In this document: positions 1 through 12,000 of the stretch, piece by piece | How positions within the stretch are numbered: the stretch's first letter is position 1 | Layout: each line of letters begins with the position of its first letter | DNA from: Enoplosus armatus | Lineage: Eukaryota; Chordata; Actinopteri; Centrarchiformes; Enoplosidae | NCBI RefSeq assembly: GCF_043641665.1 | Contig: NC_092191.1 | Location: forward strand, 2,366,001-2,430,000 | DNA length: 64,000 bases | Direction: 5' to 3' | Program-made: the position numbers and the translations under genes | The notes under the pieces: generated by a model | Seen by the model: only the letters and a program-made list of their open reading frames with translations | Database searches by the model: none | What the model was told of the DNA's origin: nothing

Positions 1-1226
1 GTTCTCACCCCTGGAACCTGCAGCTCAGACGGTCGAGAGATGTCACTTGCCTCTGATGTGAACTATGATCCTGTGCTACACATGCTTCAGCACTGATGGC
101 CTGTGGGTAAATCTCATCCTTGCTGGCACTGCCATTAAGGACCAGAGACATATATAGTGTCAAGTGGTGGGTTTCTTCCTTGAAAGTAATTTTTTAGCAA
201 GAGGAGAGAATAGGCTTTACAAAACAAGCTGGCTTCACAGCCGATGTTTCTTTGGAAGCAATTTGGTCATAATGTCGGTACCCAGTCCAGGATTTTGTTT
301 ATCTGTATCTCACCACCCACATTATGATCTCATCCTACTGTAGGAGAAGCATTGGTTTAGGGCAAATCAGCCCATTGTGAGATAAAAATGAGAAAGGAAA
401 CAGAAAGAAAAGCCCCCTCTCTATCAAAAGGGGTCAAAATATCAGCCTTGTTCTTTGAAGATGTGGAGGCAGAGCGTGTCTGTTTGATTTGACACGCTGC
501 TCATCACCTGCAGTGTAATGAAAATGTAAGCAGCTACATGATTGCACCACATTCATAGATCAGGCTCTCAAATACTAACAACAGTCTCAACTGTGGGATC
601 ACAGAGTGGCTGAGTGGCTGCGAAGAAGGGAATAACATCGCCATCTAGAGGCTTGAGTCAACATCGCTCCCACACACAGAGTTGAACAGAAAAATGCCTG
701 TCATGCTCTCACATGTTACTCACAGAGCTACTCACTCTTTTCAACAAGTGGATTCAAACAGCCACAAGAGGAAGCTGTCCACAACCACAGTGAAATACAG
801 CAGCAACAACAGAGCCCTCCTTCTACATCTGAAGCATTTATCCACTGCTTGATAAAACTCAGAACTATAGCTCCCCATGCAAGGTCACTTCCAGCCAGCA
901 TGCAATATCGCTGGGGCGAGAACAAGCGGAGAGAAAGACAGATAGCGGAGAGGATGAGGGAGGATAAATACTTGACACACAGATAACCTTCGGTGAGAGC
1001 ATGCACAGCTTGGAGCTTAACCGTATCTCAACTGAGACGGGTGACCAATGAAACAATGAAGAAGAAAAAAAAACTAAGGGATGGAGTGAAAGCCTCCACA
1101 GAGCAGATTTTTTATTCTTACCTATGATGGGAGCCAGGCGGAAAATGTCAGATAGACGGCTGTTCACGGGTTCATACGGAGAATCCTCCAGGAAATCATT
1201 ACCTGTGAGGAAGATAACCAGATGTT

Positions 1227-1264
<38 letters not shown>

Positions 1265-3057
1265 TTGTTTTGAACCCCCTCCTGTTTTGTTTATCATCCT
1301 TCTCCCCTCACATTGGCCTGCATGTGACATGGGTTATTTGGGTCAGTCGATATCCATGCTGGCACACAGCCACACGCTTGATTAGGCAGGTTGGTCAGCT
1401 GTGTTGCGCAACTGGAAGTCGACTCACTGGCAATGGGCTGGATGCAGTTTAGGGACTAAAAGCCCCCCCTGCTATGATCAACACTTTAAGATGGCACTGC
1501 CAGCGCTGAGGGGCTTCATGCTCCATTACCCTCAAGGAAAGTGATTTAGGAGGTCAAAAAGTATCTCGGCTCTGCAGGACTGTGGCTGTGAACCGAGTCG
1601 GGGGGAAATTTGAATGAAAGTTGAGTGATGGCTCATGATCACATTGGACTGTTATCAGTTAAATAGCTGTGTGCTACTTTTTGAGTTTTTGTGTTTGTGG
1701 TTGCAGGAATAGGGAGGGTCATAGAGCTGGAAAGGGAAGGGAGGGTGAGGACTGATGGTGCCCCCTCCATACAGCAGTGGGAGGAGCTGGGGCAACTAAT
1801 CATCTCACCCCTTTACAAAACAGATTAGAAAACCTGAGGGGAAACGTCCATTTCACATTAACTATAGCTGCAGGGTGTTCTCTAAATGTAGTCCCTCCCA
1901 AACAAAGACCCCTGAGGGGTTTATGGCATCCCCAGGAAAAAAGCAGCAATACAGTGCTATTGTTTCATTCTCTGATAGGCCAATACAAAAACAACACATC
2001 AAAGTCTATACTCCCGGTATGATCACAACATTACACAATAATAAACCAGAACCTGGTTAAGGGGTGAGGGGGGTCTCTTGGGGTGGTTCGTGACAAGAGA
2101 AAGTTCCATCAAAAGCACTAAACTAACCTTGTAATGTCTGATAGATCCCCCAGTAAATGCGCAGGCAGTTCTTCTCTTTCTTCATGCCCCTTTTACACCG
2201 GCAGTTGTACAGCGGGCTCTGTTTGAGCGCGTCCATGGCGCTCCTGCACTCGTCCTTGGCCTCCAGGCCGGCCACCATACTGAAGTTGCTCTCCTTGCCG
2301 CCGGCCACGCACTGCCTCATCGTGCGGTACTTGGTGCTGCACGCCTGCTCCTTCAGGCACTGCTCACTGGCCCTCACACAGTCCAGCCGGGTGGCCCCAG
2401 CACGCAGGTTCTCCTCGGCGTAAGACAACACATCTGGAAATAGAAGTGACATTTATAATAATAATAATAATAATAATAATAAAAGTAAAAAATAATACTT
2501 CCCCTTTGTCGGTTGTTTGCTCAGTAAATATTCAAAGCTTGTGCACTTTGCAAGCTGCTTTCAGTGATGAAATATGACAGATATGATCTTTTATAGGCTG
2601 ACCAGTGACTACGTCGCCACAAAGGGCTCATCACATACAGACACCGACTAAAAGCCGTTTCATTCTCGAAGCTAGTTTACCGGCAGTTTCATCACGCCGA
2701 GGGAAGCGTGCAAAGGAGCGACAGCCCCTGATTGACTTTGTCGTTTCGGAGCAGTTTGGACTACTGTGGGCTACTGTGGGGTACTGTGGGGTACTGTGGG
2801 CTACTGTGGGCTACAGTGGGGTACTGTGGACTACTGTAGCCTCCACACGTTACCCTGACTCTCAGTGAGCAGCCGCTGCCTCTGCTAGGCTCCCCTAATT
2901 AACAGAGCTCACAATTGAATCACTAAATATTACATGGGATGAATCAGAATCAAACGGACAGCTGTTGGCGGTAATACATTAAGTGAAACTTACCTAAAAG
3001 AGGCAGAAGGACATACAATACTGCGAGGATCATCGTCTTCCTCTCCGTGTGAAACAT
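1..3057 (-). CDS. gfra1: GDNF family receptor alpha-1, 5' part of gene (three coding exons, partial)
   Basis: GFRA1 is the GPI-anchored cell-surface co-receptor that binds GDNF and activates RET. Coding exons on the minus strand are 3057-2994 (start and signal peptide), 2433-2128 (domain D1) and 1202-1122 (linker to D2). All joins are GT-AG and every intron is phase 1, so the reading frame runs on past the window. Exon 2 encodes residues about 23-123 with eight cysteines, the block YNCRCKRGMKKEKNCLRIYW and an NFS glycosylation sequon. Exon 3 encodes EDSPYEPVNSRLSDIF, a hallmark of GFRA1/GFRA2. The NFS/GLEAKDEC segment and the leader ILAVLYVLLPLLD resemble GFRA1 rather than GFRA2, where that segment is shorter. 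Two in-frame ATGs exist. The one at 3033 has A at -3 and aligns with the human start; the one at 3057 adds eight residues. Domains D2, D3 and the GPI signal lie left of position 1. Which fish duplicate (a or b) this is cannot be told. Confidence 0.92.
1203..2127 (-). other. gfra1 intron 2 (GT-AG, phase 1)
   Basis: The intron separates the D1 exon from the linker exon. The donor AAG|GTTAG is at 2128/2127 and the acceptor CCTCACAG is at 1203-1204. It contains the ATAG microsatellite at 1227-1264 just inside the acceptor end and an otherwise unremarkable sequence. Short ORFs at 1777-2060 have no recognisable similarity. Confidence 0.85.
1227..1264. repeat. (ATAG)n microsatellite
   Basis: About 9.5 perfect ATAG units lie in gfra1 intron 2, starting 23 bp from the acceptor dinucleotide of the linker exon. 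Read on the minus strand it is a (CTAT)n tract upstream of the 3' splice site and may add to its pyrimidine content. Confidence 0.97.
2455..2482. repeat. (AAT)n microsatellite
   Basis: About nine AAT/ATA units within gfra1 intron 1, about 20 bp from the D1 exon acceptor. Confidence 0.95.
2761..2840. repeat. 10-bp minisatellite, eight tandem units
   Basis: Eight consecutive 10-base units follow the pattern STACTGTGGG (S = C or G), and the last unit is decayed. Units alternate between CTACTGTGGG and GTACTGTGGG forms with single changes. The repeat lies in gfra1 intron 1. Because 10 is not a multiple of 3, the ORF that runs through it cycles through three frames and is not a real gene. Confidence 0.95.
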
Positions 3058-3520
3058 ACACCTTTGTTGGAACGAAATTTGCGAACTAAAAGCGACTTAA
3101 CAGTAGTTTAATTCCCAGGGTACTTCCACTGTATTGAAATCCATTGAAAGGACGTGGCAGAGTACGCTCCGCTGTACAGGACAGATCCAGCTCGCCTCAT
3201 GCGAGAAATAATTTCCCCAGCAAAAAGTGTCCAGTCCCGATTCTGCACAGTTTCTCTGACTCTTTCTAGTCTATAAAAAAAAAGAGAAGTGCTGCTTTCT
3301 TTCTTTCCCTCCCGTGCGGGTGGTCCTCTCACCGCCGGGAGACAAAGACAAGGGATCAGAGCAGCGGTGGAAGCGAAACGGGCGAGTGTCCTCCAACTCC
3401 AGCCAGTGGGATGCTTGCGTCTGTGCGTCTGAGCGCACACAGCCAACTGGAGCCCCACTGCTGTCTAGCGCATTCAGCAGGAGGAGAGTGCCAGCTTCCC
3501 CCTCTCACTAAAGTACAGTC
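3058..3520 (-). promoter_or_regulatory. Probable 5' UTR and proximal promoter of gfra1
   Basis: This stretch lies directly upstream of the first gfra1 coding exon. It is locally GC- and CpG-richer than its surroundings, especially 3300-3450. It holds no convincing ORF. Human GFRA1 has upstream noncoding exons, so the true start site could be here or further upstream. No TATA box was recognised. The assignment rests on position and composition only. Confidence 0.4.
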
Positions 3521-4756
3521 ATCTCCTCATACATTTACAAATATAGGCCTTCCTATCGCAGCAAACTGACTGCCCGTATTATGGCAATATTACAATGGCA
3601 GCACAGAAAACACACAATTAACTTTAAGCTCATTTAACTCACTGATGAGCTCCGAAGACATAAATCCCAATGGGTGCACGATATTACAGGGATGATCATA
3701 GTGGAAGGTTATCGTCACTGCTGAGTTGCACTCACTACAAATCTCTTTAGGGTTATAATAGTATTTTTATGGTGTTTACTTTTAATAAACTTTACAGCTC
3801 ACATACACACAAAAGTACAAAAAAAAAAAAGTAATAATCACAGTCCATTAAAATGCACATAGGCCGCGCTATATAACCACAGAGGGCATGTGGTTGCATT
3901 TAAGATGTTATGAAATGAAACCACCACTATCAACTCCTGATGTGTGTGGTTTTACATTTCACTGTAACTGTGCTGACTGGGAGAGGGCAAAGAGCATGAC
4001 TCAAGAGCTTTCTTCTGACTTAATATAGCAACTTGTGGAGTAGCTTATATGGCAATTTGTTGAGTGCCAAAACGAATGGACATATTTCAGCTGAACGCTA
4101 CTCGCTGCACACAGCCTATTCACGACATCTCATGCGTCTGGCTCCTCCCAGTTTCCTATAACGTTAATCCAATTTGCAAAAAGCGGCTGTCAACTGTGAA
4201 GAGAATAGGCTGTTAGGTGTTTGATGATCACACACTTCAGGGGTTGTAATATAAAATACAGCGTCTACAAAACATGTCTTTGACACTCCACTACAGCAGC
4301 CTGACAGCGCTGCGCTGAGGGACACCTGCCCGCAGTCCACACGCAGCAGGGTGGACACTGTGCGACTGTCGCCATCTGTTGGTGGTTTTACAGTAAAGGT
4401 CACTGTTAAAAGTAATGATGTGAAACCATATGTGATAGCCTGCTTTCAAACACTACTACATGTTTCACACTCGATATTTTTACATTCGGATTAAGAAAAT
4501 ATGAGCATCGCATTTTAAACATCTCTGTTGGACTCATGTCTAATCTAACAAACAGAGCGTGATTATAACAACAGGGATGATGATGCATCATGCGACTTGC
4601 AACTCTTCCTATAGTTCATTGATTGCCTATAAGGTCTATTGAGGCTAATCCACTTGGCTAAATACATGGGACCAGTCTATGTCGATGAGCTTCTCTCTGC
4701 ATTAAAGACTGGGCCAAATCAATCAAGGATGCTGGCGTCCACCCATAGTAAATCAA

Positions 4757-4757
<1 letters not shown>

Positions 4758-4850
<93 letters not shown>
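4758..4850. repeat. Compound (CA)n-(GA)n microsatellite
   Basis: About 22 CA units pass directly into about 24 GA units. The ORFs on both strands here (Thr-His, Arg-Glu, Ser-Leu and Cys-Val runs) are artefacts of the repeat. Confidence 0.98.
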
Positions 4851-4851
<1 letters not shown>

Positions 4852-5899
4852 AGGTTCATTCAGAGTTGGGATGAAATACCTTATTTGAACGTCAGTGAAT
4901 AATCCCTTTTTGTAAAGGAAGCAGTGATTAGGTAGGTACGATGAATCAATCCTGCAAGGTACAGTCACTTTTCAAAATGGCTTTCAATTTTGTTAAATAG
5001 ATAAGCCACAGGCTAATGTCCACAGCTATTTTTACAGAGAACATGGCTGGGGGGAAAAAAAGAAGAAGACAGGAAATGGGTACAAATGAGCGACGGGCTC
5101 AGGCTACTATCTGGGCTAATTGTCTGCTTACAATTTGATGACTTTGCTGTTCTGAAGTCTCCAAAGGGTGCCTTGCCAGTCAGGAGAAAGGCTCAGCCGG
5201 GTGATTTATTAAAAGCCTCAATCAATAAGTGATATTAATTTTGCAAATGAATGTCAGAATGATGTAGTCCTCAGGTCATTTAACGTTTCACGCCTTAATG
5301 CGCTTCGTGGCACCGGATCAGAAGCTTTTTCTGCCCCTGTGGTGAAACCACGAAATTGGTCAAAGTCAGGAATATTGTGACAAATGTACGCAGCAGGACT
5401 CAATGGATTACTGTTGAGAAAGCTGACGGTGCCGACACAGCACTTCATAACGTTCAACACTCAAAATGGGAACTGATCAACGACCGTAACGTCACTCACA
5501 GCTAACGTTAGCTAGCTAACAGTCCTGGAAGTTATTAGCAGCAGATACGTTACGGGACAGGAATTGTGACTCCAAAAAGGCAACGTTAATCTTAATAACG
5601 TGCACAACAGATTTGTCACAATTTACACTGTGAGTTGTTCTTATCGGACAATTGCATCGAGTGCCGTTAACGATAAGGCTAGTAACTGATTTGAGAGTGC
5701 TTAAAACAAACGTAACCGGTGTTAGCCACATCCGGGACATACTTTTAGCTAATTTTAGCTTTATTGACAAGTAGTTATTTTTTTTTGCTTTGTTTTTTTC
5801 CCGCGACTCTCTCAAAGTAATAACTACTTATACAAAATAATATATATATTTTTTAGTAATATTAGTCTTATTTTCAATGTATAAAAAGAACAACCGTGT

Positions 5900-6075
5900 C
5901 CGGTGTGGGGCAGAGGGCGGGGCAGTCAGTCTTGAAAGCTGCGTCACAGGCATGATAGTTAGCAAGTTTACTGATTAGCTAACTAAGTTAGTAACAGGGG
6001 ACTAGTTAACATTACATACTGTAGGATTTATGTGATTCTAGGTTACTTATTAAGCCAGCCAGCTAATGGTTTAAA
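5900..6075 (+). promoter_or_regulatory. Candidate ccdc172 promoter and 5' UTR
   Basis: The 175 bases upstream of the ccdc172 start contain a GC box (GAGGGCGGGGC, 5913-5923) and a CRE-like TGCGTCAC (5940-5947). CRE-type sites are common in genes expressed in male germ cells, which would suit ccdc172, but that link is inference. No TATA box and no clear RFX X-box were recognised. The ATG at 6076 is preceded by A at -3. Confidence 0.4.
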
Positions 6076-9000
6076 ATGAGTTTAGACTCACTCTTTCAAC
6101 AAATCCTTCGAACTGAACAACAATTAACTGAACAGACACAAAAAACCAAAGAAGGTATGTTTGCTTGCTAACATGTTAGCTAGTAGAATAAACTGTAGCT
6201 TATAGATACAGCTGTTAGCCAACACTGGACGACTAGTTACAATGCTACCCATCCAGGTTAACTAAGTGAACAATAAAGGGACCCTTTATCCACCCACATT
6301 TTAGTTAACGTTATTTTAGGTGTATTTTTTTTACTGGTTCAATCCATCCAACATTAACGTTAGCTTACCCCTTGAAGCCAAAGTGATGTTTCTAAATTTG
6401 TGACAGGTTGCTCAGGCTATTGCAGTCTTCTTTTGCTGGTTATTAGCTAATCAATTGTGTTTATTTCAGTCAAAGTAGCCATCATCAGATGCAATGAGAA
6501 GATCAAGAGCGCCACTGAAAAGTATGAAAAGACCAATGAGGAACTTGATAAAAAGGTGAGGCTACATTACAATGTGTTTTTTCTCTATAATTTCTTGCTA
6601 ATGTGTGAATTATGAATACATTTTGTGAGCCATGAGTGTGTACACAGTGTGTAAAGTATGCCTACACCTATGTCTTTTGATGTATTAAGGATTTAGGCAG
6701 GTCTGTTTGAATTTACTACCAGAATTATTAGTTGTCTGACACAAAATGGTGCCCTACAACACACTTTGTGATGTTGAGGTTGGACGGTTCAGGTAGGTTT
6801 TCACCAATTTCTATACATTTCAGAGCAAGCCAGCGTTTGAAGGTACTGGTGATTTATGATAAAACAGCATGATTTTTGCACAGCCTGGTATCCCTTTCCA
6901 TGATATATGGCATATCATGTAGTTTGACTTTGAACTGTACCTCTAGGTACAGTAAATGATCATCTGGGGTTCTTGCATATGGAACAGTAACAGCATATAT
7001 GAAGCATTAATGGTTAATATTTTACTTATTTAGTCTGTGGTGTCAGGAGGGAAATGTATCATTCTACTGTTAATCTATTATCATACCTTCATGAAAGTAA
7101 GAGAAAATTTGTTATTGTATTTTATGTTGTAGTTGTATTAAGTTTACTTTGTTGTAAAATATAAAGAGAAGGAGATACAAAAAAATAATAATAATAATAA
7201 ATAACAGTAACAATTGCTTTACCTTGAGGCAGCAGGTATTAGTGGCATTGACACATGAAGTAAAGAAATGCATATTGGCATATTGATCAGCTGATCTGCT
7301 GTATGATTTAAAGCACTTAATCTCTCCCATTCATTTCATCAACAGTGCAAATTGCAAGTGCCACTGTAAAATCAATGGCTAATTTCCACCGGATAACATT
7401 AGTGAAACCTTTTAGCATGGGTGAGATATGATGTCAAAGGCAGGCTTGTTGACCTCTCAGCAATATTACTAACTTATTCCTGTGCTTGTAAAAGTGGACG
7501 TGTGATCAAAAGAGCAAATTACTAGGTCTAATTAGAAAGGTTGCTGAAGTATAATCTGCCTGAGAACACACGACATGGATACCTTTTCTGACCCCTTAGA
7601 ACAGAATATTGAAACTGTTTTCATCATACAGATATGCAGGGTGTGCTTACAGCACAGTGTGTTTACAGCTCTCATGATGTAAGACCTTACAGTTTATGAG
7701 AGCTGTCTTAAGATAATTACAGTGTTTAGAAAACTTGGAAGCTGATTGTGCTCCCTGAAAACGTACTGTCCTCCACTACCATATGAGAAACAATAAACTC
7801 ACCTTCTCCTTGACAGCTCGAATAACAGACTGAGAACTGTAATGAAAGTCATGTCTTAGGCATCTTTAAAAAGGAACCTTCATGAATTTTATTTCCTACA
7901 TAATTTGGCAGTTTTCTTTCTTTTGGGGTGTACCCTGTAATCACACAGAATGAAGACACAACAGGAACTAAACAAGGAAAGTTTGAAGGTGAATGATATA
8001 TACAGATACATTGAAAAAGAAACCTAGACACCTAAGTTTTTAAAAGTAGTTAAAGAAACAGGTCATTTTTGTTCATTCCCCAGTATGGGTCACAGTGTAT
8101 AGCGCATAATGATTGTGTCAGCTGCCCATTCTAGATCTTTCATTTCATTTCATCTCATCTCTCCTCCTGTGGAATCACTAACATGTCCCTCACCTGTAAA
8201 GTATCAGTAATATATTTCCCTCCCAGTACATCTGTCTGTCAGATTGTGTGTCTTAACTGACCTCTCATCTATTTGTGCTCCAGGCTCAGCAGTTATCTGC
8301 GATGAGGCTGCAGCATGATCTGATGAAGAAATGTGAAGACCAGATGTTGAAGCAAATTGAGGAGCTGCTCCGCCAGAAGAGCCACCTCAGGGAACGTCTA
8401 GTGGGTTGAAGGCTGAATCAATATTTACATCTCATATCATATTGGTTATGTGTAATACCCCGTCAGATTTTATAGTATAAACTATGTAGATTGACTCACA
8501 CCCCTATTTGGAATACAAGCTCTCCGATCAAACAATCAGTTAAACATTGTTCTGACACAATGTTTAACTGATTGTTTTTTACTCCAGCTGTGCTGTATTG
8601 ACTGCATTACAGAGCTTTTGAAAGGATTTAGACCTATTTTTGTGTCCATCATAAACAAATCATGTGTACAAGTATGTAAACATCCAGCAAGGGCCACAAC
8701 TAACAATATTGTTTTATAATACCAATTAATGTGTCTATTATTTTTTGAATAATCAATTAATCATTTAGGATATAAAATGTCAAAATTGTGAAAGTTGCCC
8801 ATTACAATTACCCAGAGCCCAAGGTGACGTTTTCATATTACTTGCCTGACCAACAGTCCAAACCCCAAATGTTCTTTGTGTGTTTTGAAACACAACTGCA
8901 TGAAAAGGCACAGTGGGCACAACGGGAGCGAGGTAGAAAAGAACACAAGTGTTGCATAGTAAAAATATTGCACAAAAGTGAAATAATACTGTAAGCTCTT

Positions 9001-12000
9001 GACTTTGGATTAACATTTCATCAAACTTGAATAATTGATATCACTAATAGTAGTAGTAGCTGTAGCTTCACAATCAGCTGTATTTGTATTATTGCTGGGA
9101 GCATTTCCCATGATCCGTCTTTTCATGCCAGGCCAAGATAAAGAGGGAGTCTAAAAATGAAGAGGAAAACTTCCTTCAAGAGATCTCAAGGTTCAACAGT
9201 GACTTCAGTCTTCGAGGGAACAGAGAGATAGTGTTCGAGTGCCAAACACACACTGAGATCCTGGACCTGAAAAGGGAGGTGGAATCGTTATACAAAGGTG
9301 ATAAAAGACTGTTAATTGTACTGTTTTCACAGTAGACAGCGGTTATATAATGCAGATGTGCACTGACTGCTAATTTAAAAAGTATTATTTATTTACTGGT
9401 ATCATATACAGTATAAGTAGATGCACAAGTGGTAGTAAGTAGATGAATTGTAATGATGGTCATGGTCCCTGACATGTTGACAGCGATAGATGGTGGGTGG
9501 AGAATGAAAGTACTGACACCAGAAATCAATTATTAGATTCATGACTTAATGGAGTGAAAATTAATAGTTCTGTATAATGAATGCAAGGACGTTGTATGGA
9601 TCACAGAATAAGAGGTGCTGGAAGGTTTTGGAAAGATCAGAACAGTTTATCAAAATGGAAAATTACAAAGGAAAAGAAAAAACAAAATTACCCCATGTTT
9701 GAAAATCTGTACATCTGGACAGGTAAATCTATCCATCTAATGTCTATCTCTCCATCATAATGTGTACAGAAAGATCCAAAGAGAAAGACACAGTTTAAAC
9801 CTAGTCCTGGATTAAACTGAATAGAGTTCAATGTAAAAGTAAGTTTAGTTCAGGACTTTGTTTGCTTTGTGTCTTCACAAACCAGCCTATAGAGTTAGAC
9901 TAAGTACAAAGCTTGTGAGGTGTAAAGTCCCTCATTTGATGATGATATTTAAATTCTGTGAAGCTCACACTAACACGCCTGGCCTCTGCAGCACTAATGA
10001 GACACTCGTTGTGAACATACCACCATATATGTGTTCGGTTAAATAATTAGAAAGTAAAATATCAAAAAGTTTTGAAAACGTGTCTTACCAAAGAAAAGTT
10101 GAGTTAGTTGAGTAGAATGCAGTTTTGCAGGGTGGGAAAGCAATGCACGATGTGTTTGTATTTAATTTAAACCTTACATTTAATCAACAAATGAGGGCTT
10201 TCGGCGATGGCCCGTGAATACAAAGACCTAATGTATGTTAATCAACAAATATTGTGTAGTGATTATTAGTACAGAAATCACAGAAGCAATGGTTTATAGA
10301 AGTGCAATATATTGTGTTTTTTAAGCCTAGCAACTTTCAATGACAAATTATACTTTGATGTGTTTCATTAGTTACACAAGATTGAGGGTATAGCTCCCAA
10401 TGAGGACCAATGTCTTCACAGTATGTATTATATTTGGGCTCAAGGGAACAGCATTTTCTGATTGTACAGTTTAAATGAATTTCAAAAATGCCCACAGTGC
10501 ATTCCTTTGAAAATAAAATGTTTTCTTTCATTTAGCAGTATGAATTCAATATAAAGTTCGGTCCTCCTGGTGATTTTATTCAGTCATTCTTGAGGCCAAA
10601 GTAGAATTTGTCTTTTGTCCCTCTACAATCAGAGATGGAGCTGGCAAGCCACAGCAACAGTCACATGAGCGCCATGCAGGAGGAGAAGAGAGCGCTCCAG
10701 TTCAAACTACGGGGCCTGGATAACATCCAGAAAGGTAAATACCAGAAGTTCATTTTGTGTTAGATAACATGGTTCTGAAAGGTGTAAAACTGCTGCTGCT
10801 TTTGACACCAACTGACTGCTGATAGTTTTCTTTTTCTGTAACACTCTCAGCACACTTTACCTTGTTGTTTCATTCACACTGCCAATAGTAAACCATCAGT
10901 TTTCCAGCTTATTTTTAACATCTTCTGTTTGACATAAATCAAAGCAAGAGAAAAAGAGAATTGAATCATGGTTGTACAGTATCTTGAGCCCAGATGTTGA
11001 AGACCGCATTGCTGTGGATATGTTCCTTCAGGTACTGGTATGAATATGAAATACTATCCAGGAAGTCCAGTTTGAGTAATAGATCCATGAGTTTAAAGGC
11101 TTATCAGAGACCAAAACACTGCTCAGCTGTTTATAACACAATGAGACATGATTTGACAACTTTGGGAAGTTTTCAAGGCAGGAATTCTTATATCCTCTGT
11201 CTTGATGATTGTGAGGTAAAAAGCAGAACACACTGTACATGTTACAAAGTGTTCTTCTAGGAATGTGCCCTTGCACCTATTTGATTGACCAATGCAGTGA
11301 CTAACTGCATCCTGCAGTGCGTTGCTGAATGACTTGCAGAAAAACTTTTCTTCAACTGACCCTGAGATGTTTTGGCCCACTGTTTCGGGTCTCCCACTGT
11401 GCTAAAGCAGTTGTCTGGAATGAATGAGGAGGCTGTATGTTTTGACACAGTGCTAATGTCGGTCTGAACCCTGATCCGACTGTCACAGGGCATCTCCTTT
11501 GCAGTTTGCGAGGTCAAGTGCCATACAGGAAGAACATCACAAGGTTATGGTGGTGGTGGGTGTAATGTATCATGTGTAGCTGTACTAAACTTTGTCCCAT
11601 TGTCTCAGCCACTTTAGCAGAATTGTCTTGTTTGGGGAAAGTCACTTTGTGTTTGATGCTCTACTCTTGACTACAGACCTGGATCGGCAGTTGAATGAGG
11701 CTGAAGCAACGACAGAATCTCTGAGAGCAGAGACTCTGTTTGTCAGTCAGAAACCTCTCACTGACAGCACCTGTGTGAGGTGAGTGTCATCATCTGTCAG
11801 GATGCTATATTTGGACACGCATATACCCGATTTACTTGTATTACATCATGTTACAGAATATAATCCTTATGAGACACAAAACAGTAAACAGGAAATGCTC
11901 CAGGGAAATAAATGCAAATAAAACACAAAGGAGCAAAAGAGAATAAAACCAAATGTAAACACAGCAGTAAGCTATTTAGCGGCTCATAAAAGATGTTATT

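Larger units (their letters stand above)
2434..2993 (-). other. gfra1 intron 1 (GT-AG, phase 1)
   Basis: The intron sits between the signal-peptide exon and the D1 exon. The donor is TTAG|GTAAG at 2994/2993 and the acceptor is TTTCCAG ending at 2434. It carries an AAT microsatellite near the acceptor and an eight-copy decamer minisatellite. Confidence 0.85.
3521..6075. other. Intergenic spacer between divergent gfra1 and ccdc172
   Basis: This is about 2.5 kb with no supported gene. It contains the compound CA/GA microsatellite at 4758-4850 and, from about 5460 onward, a sequence rich in GCTAACGTTAGC-like words typical of fish DNA. The last 200 bp carry the candidate ccdc172 promoter. Short ORFs here show no domain or splice signal. 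Confidence 0.7.

Noticed and set aside
2157..2423. Plus-strand ORF opposite the gfra1 D1 exon
   Set aside because: Shadow of the real minus-strand coding exon.
2605..2868. ORF reading through the decamer minisatellite
   Set aside because: Its periodic residues are produced by the 10-base repeat.
4639..4968. Thr-His/Arg-Glu and Ser-Leu/Cys-Val ORFs
   Set aside because: Translation of the compound CA/GA microsatellite.
5700..5730. RFX X-box near ccdc172 (GTAACCGGTGTTAGCC)
   Set aside because: Only one half-site fits the inverted-repeat consensus and it lies about 360 bases upstream; too weak to call.
8530..8577. MicroRNA precursor reading of the 21-bp hairpin
   Set aside because: Stem is too short for a canonical precursor and there is no flanking single-stranded basal structure; kept only as a structural finding.
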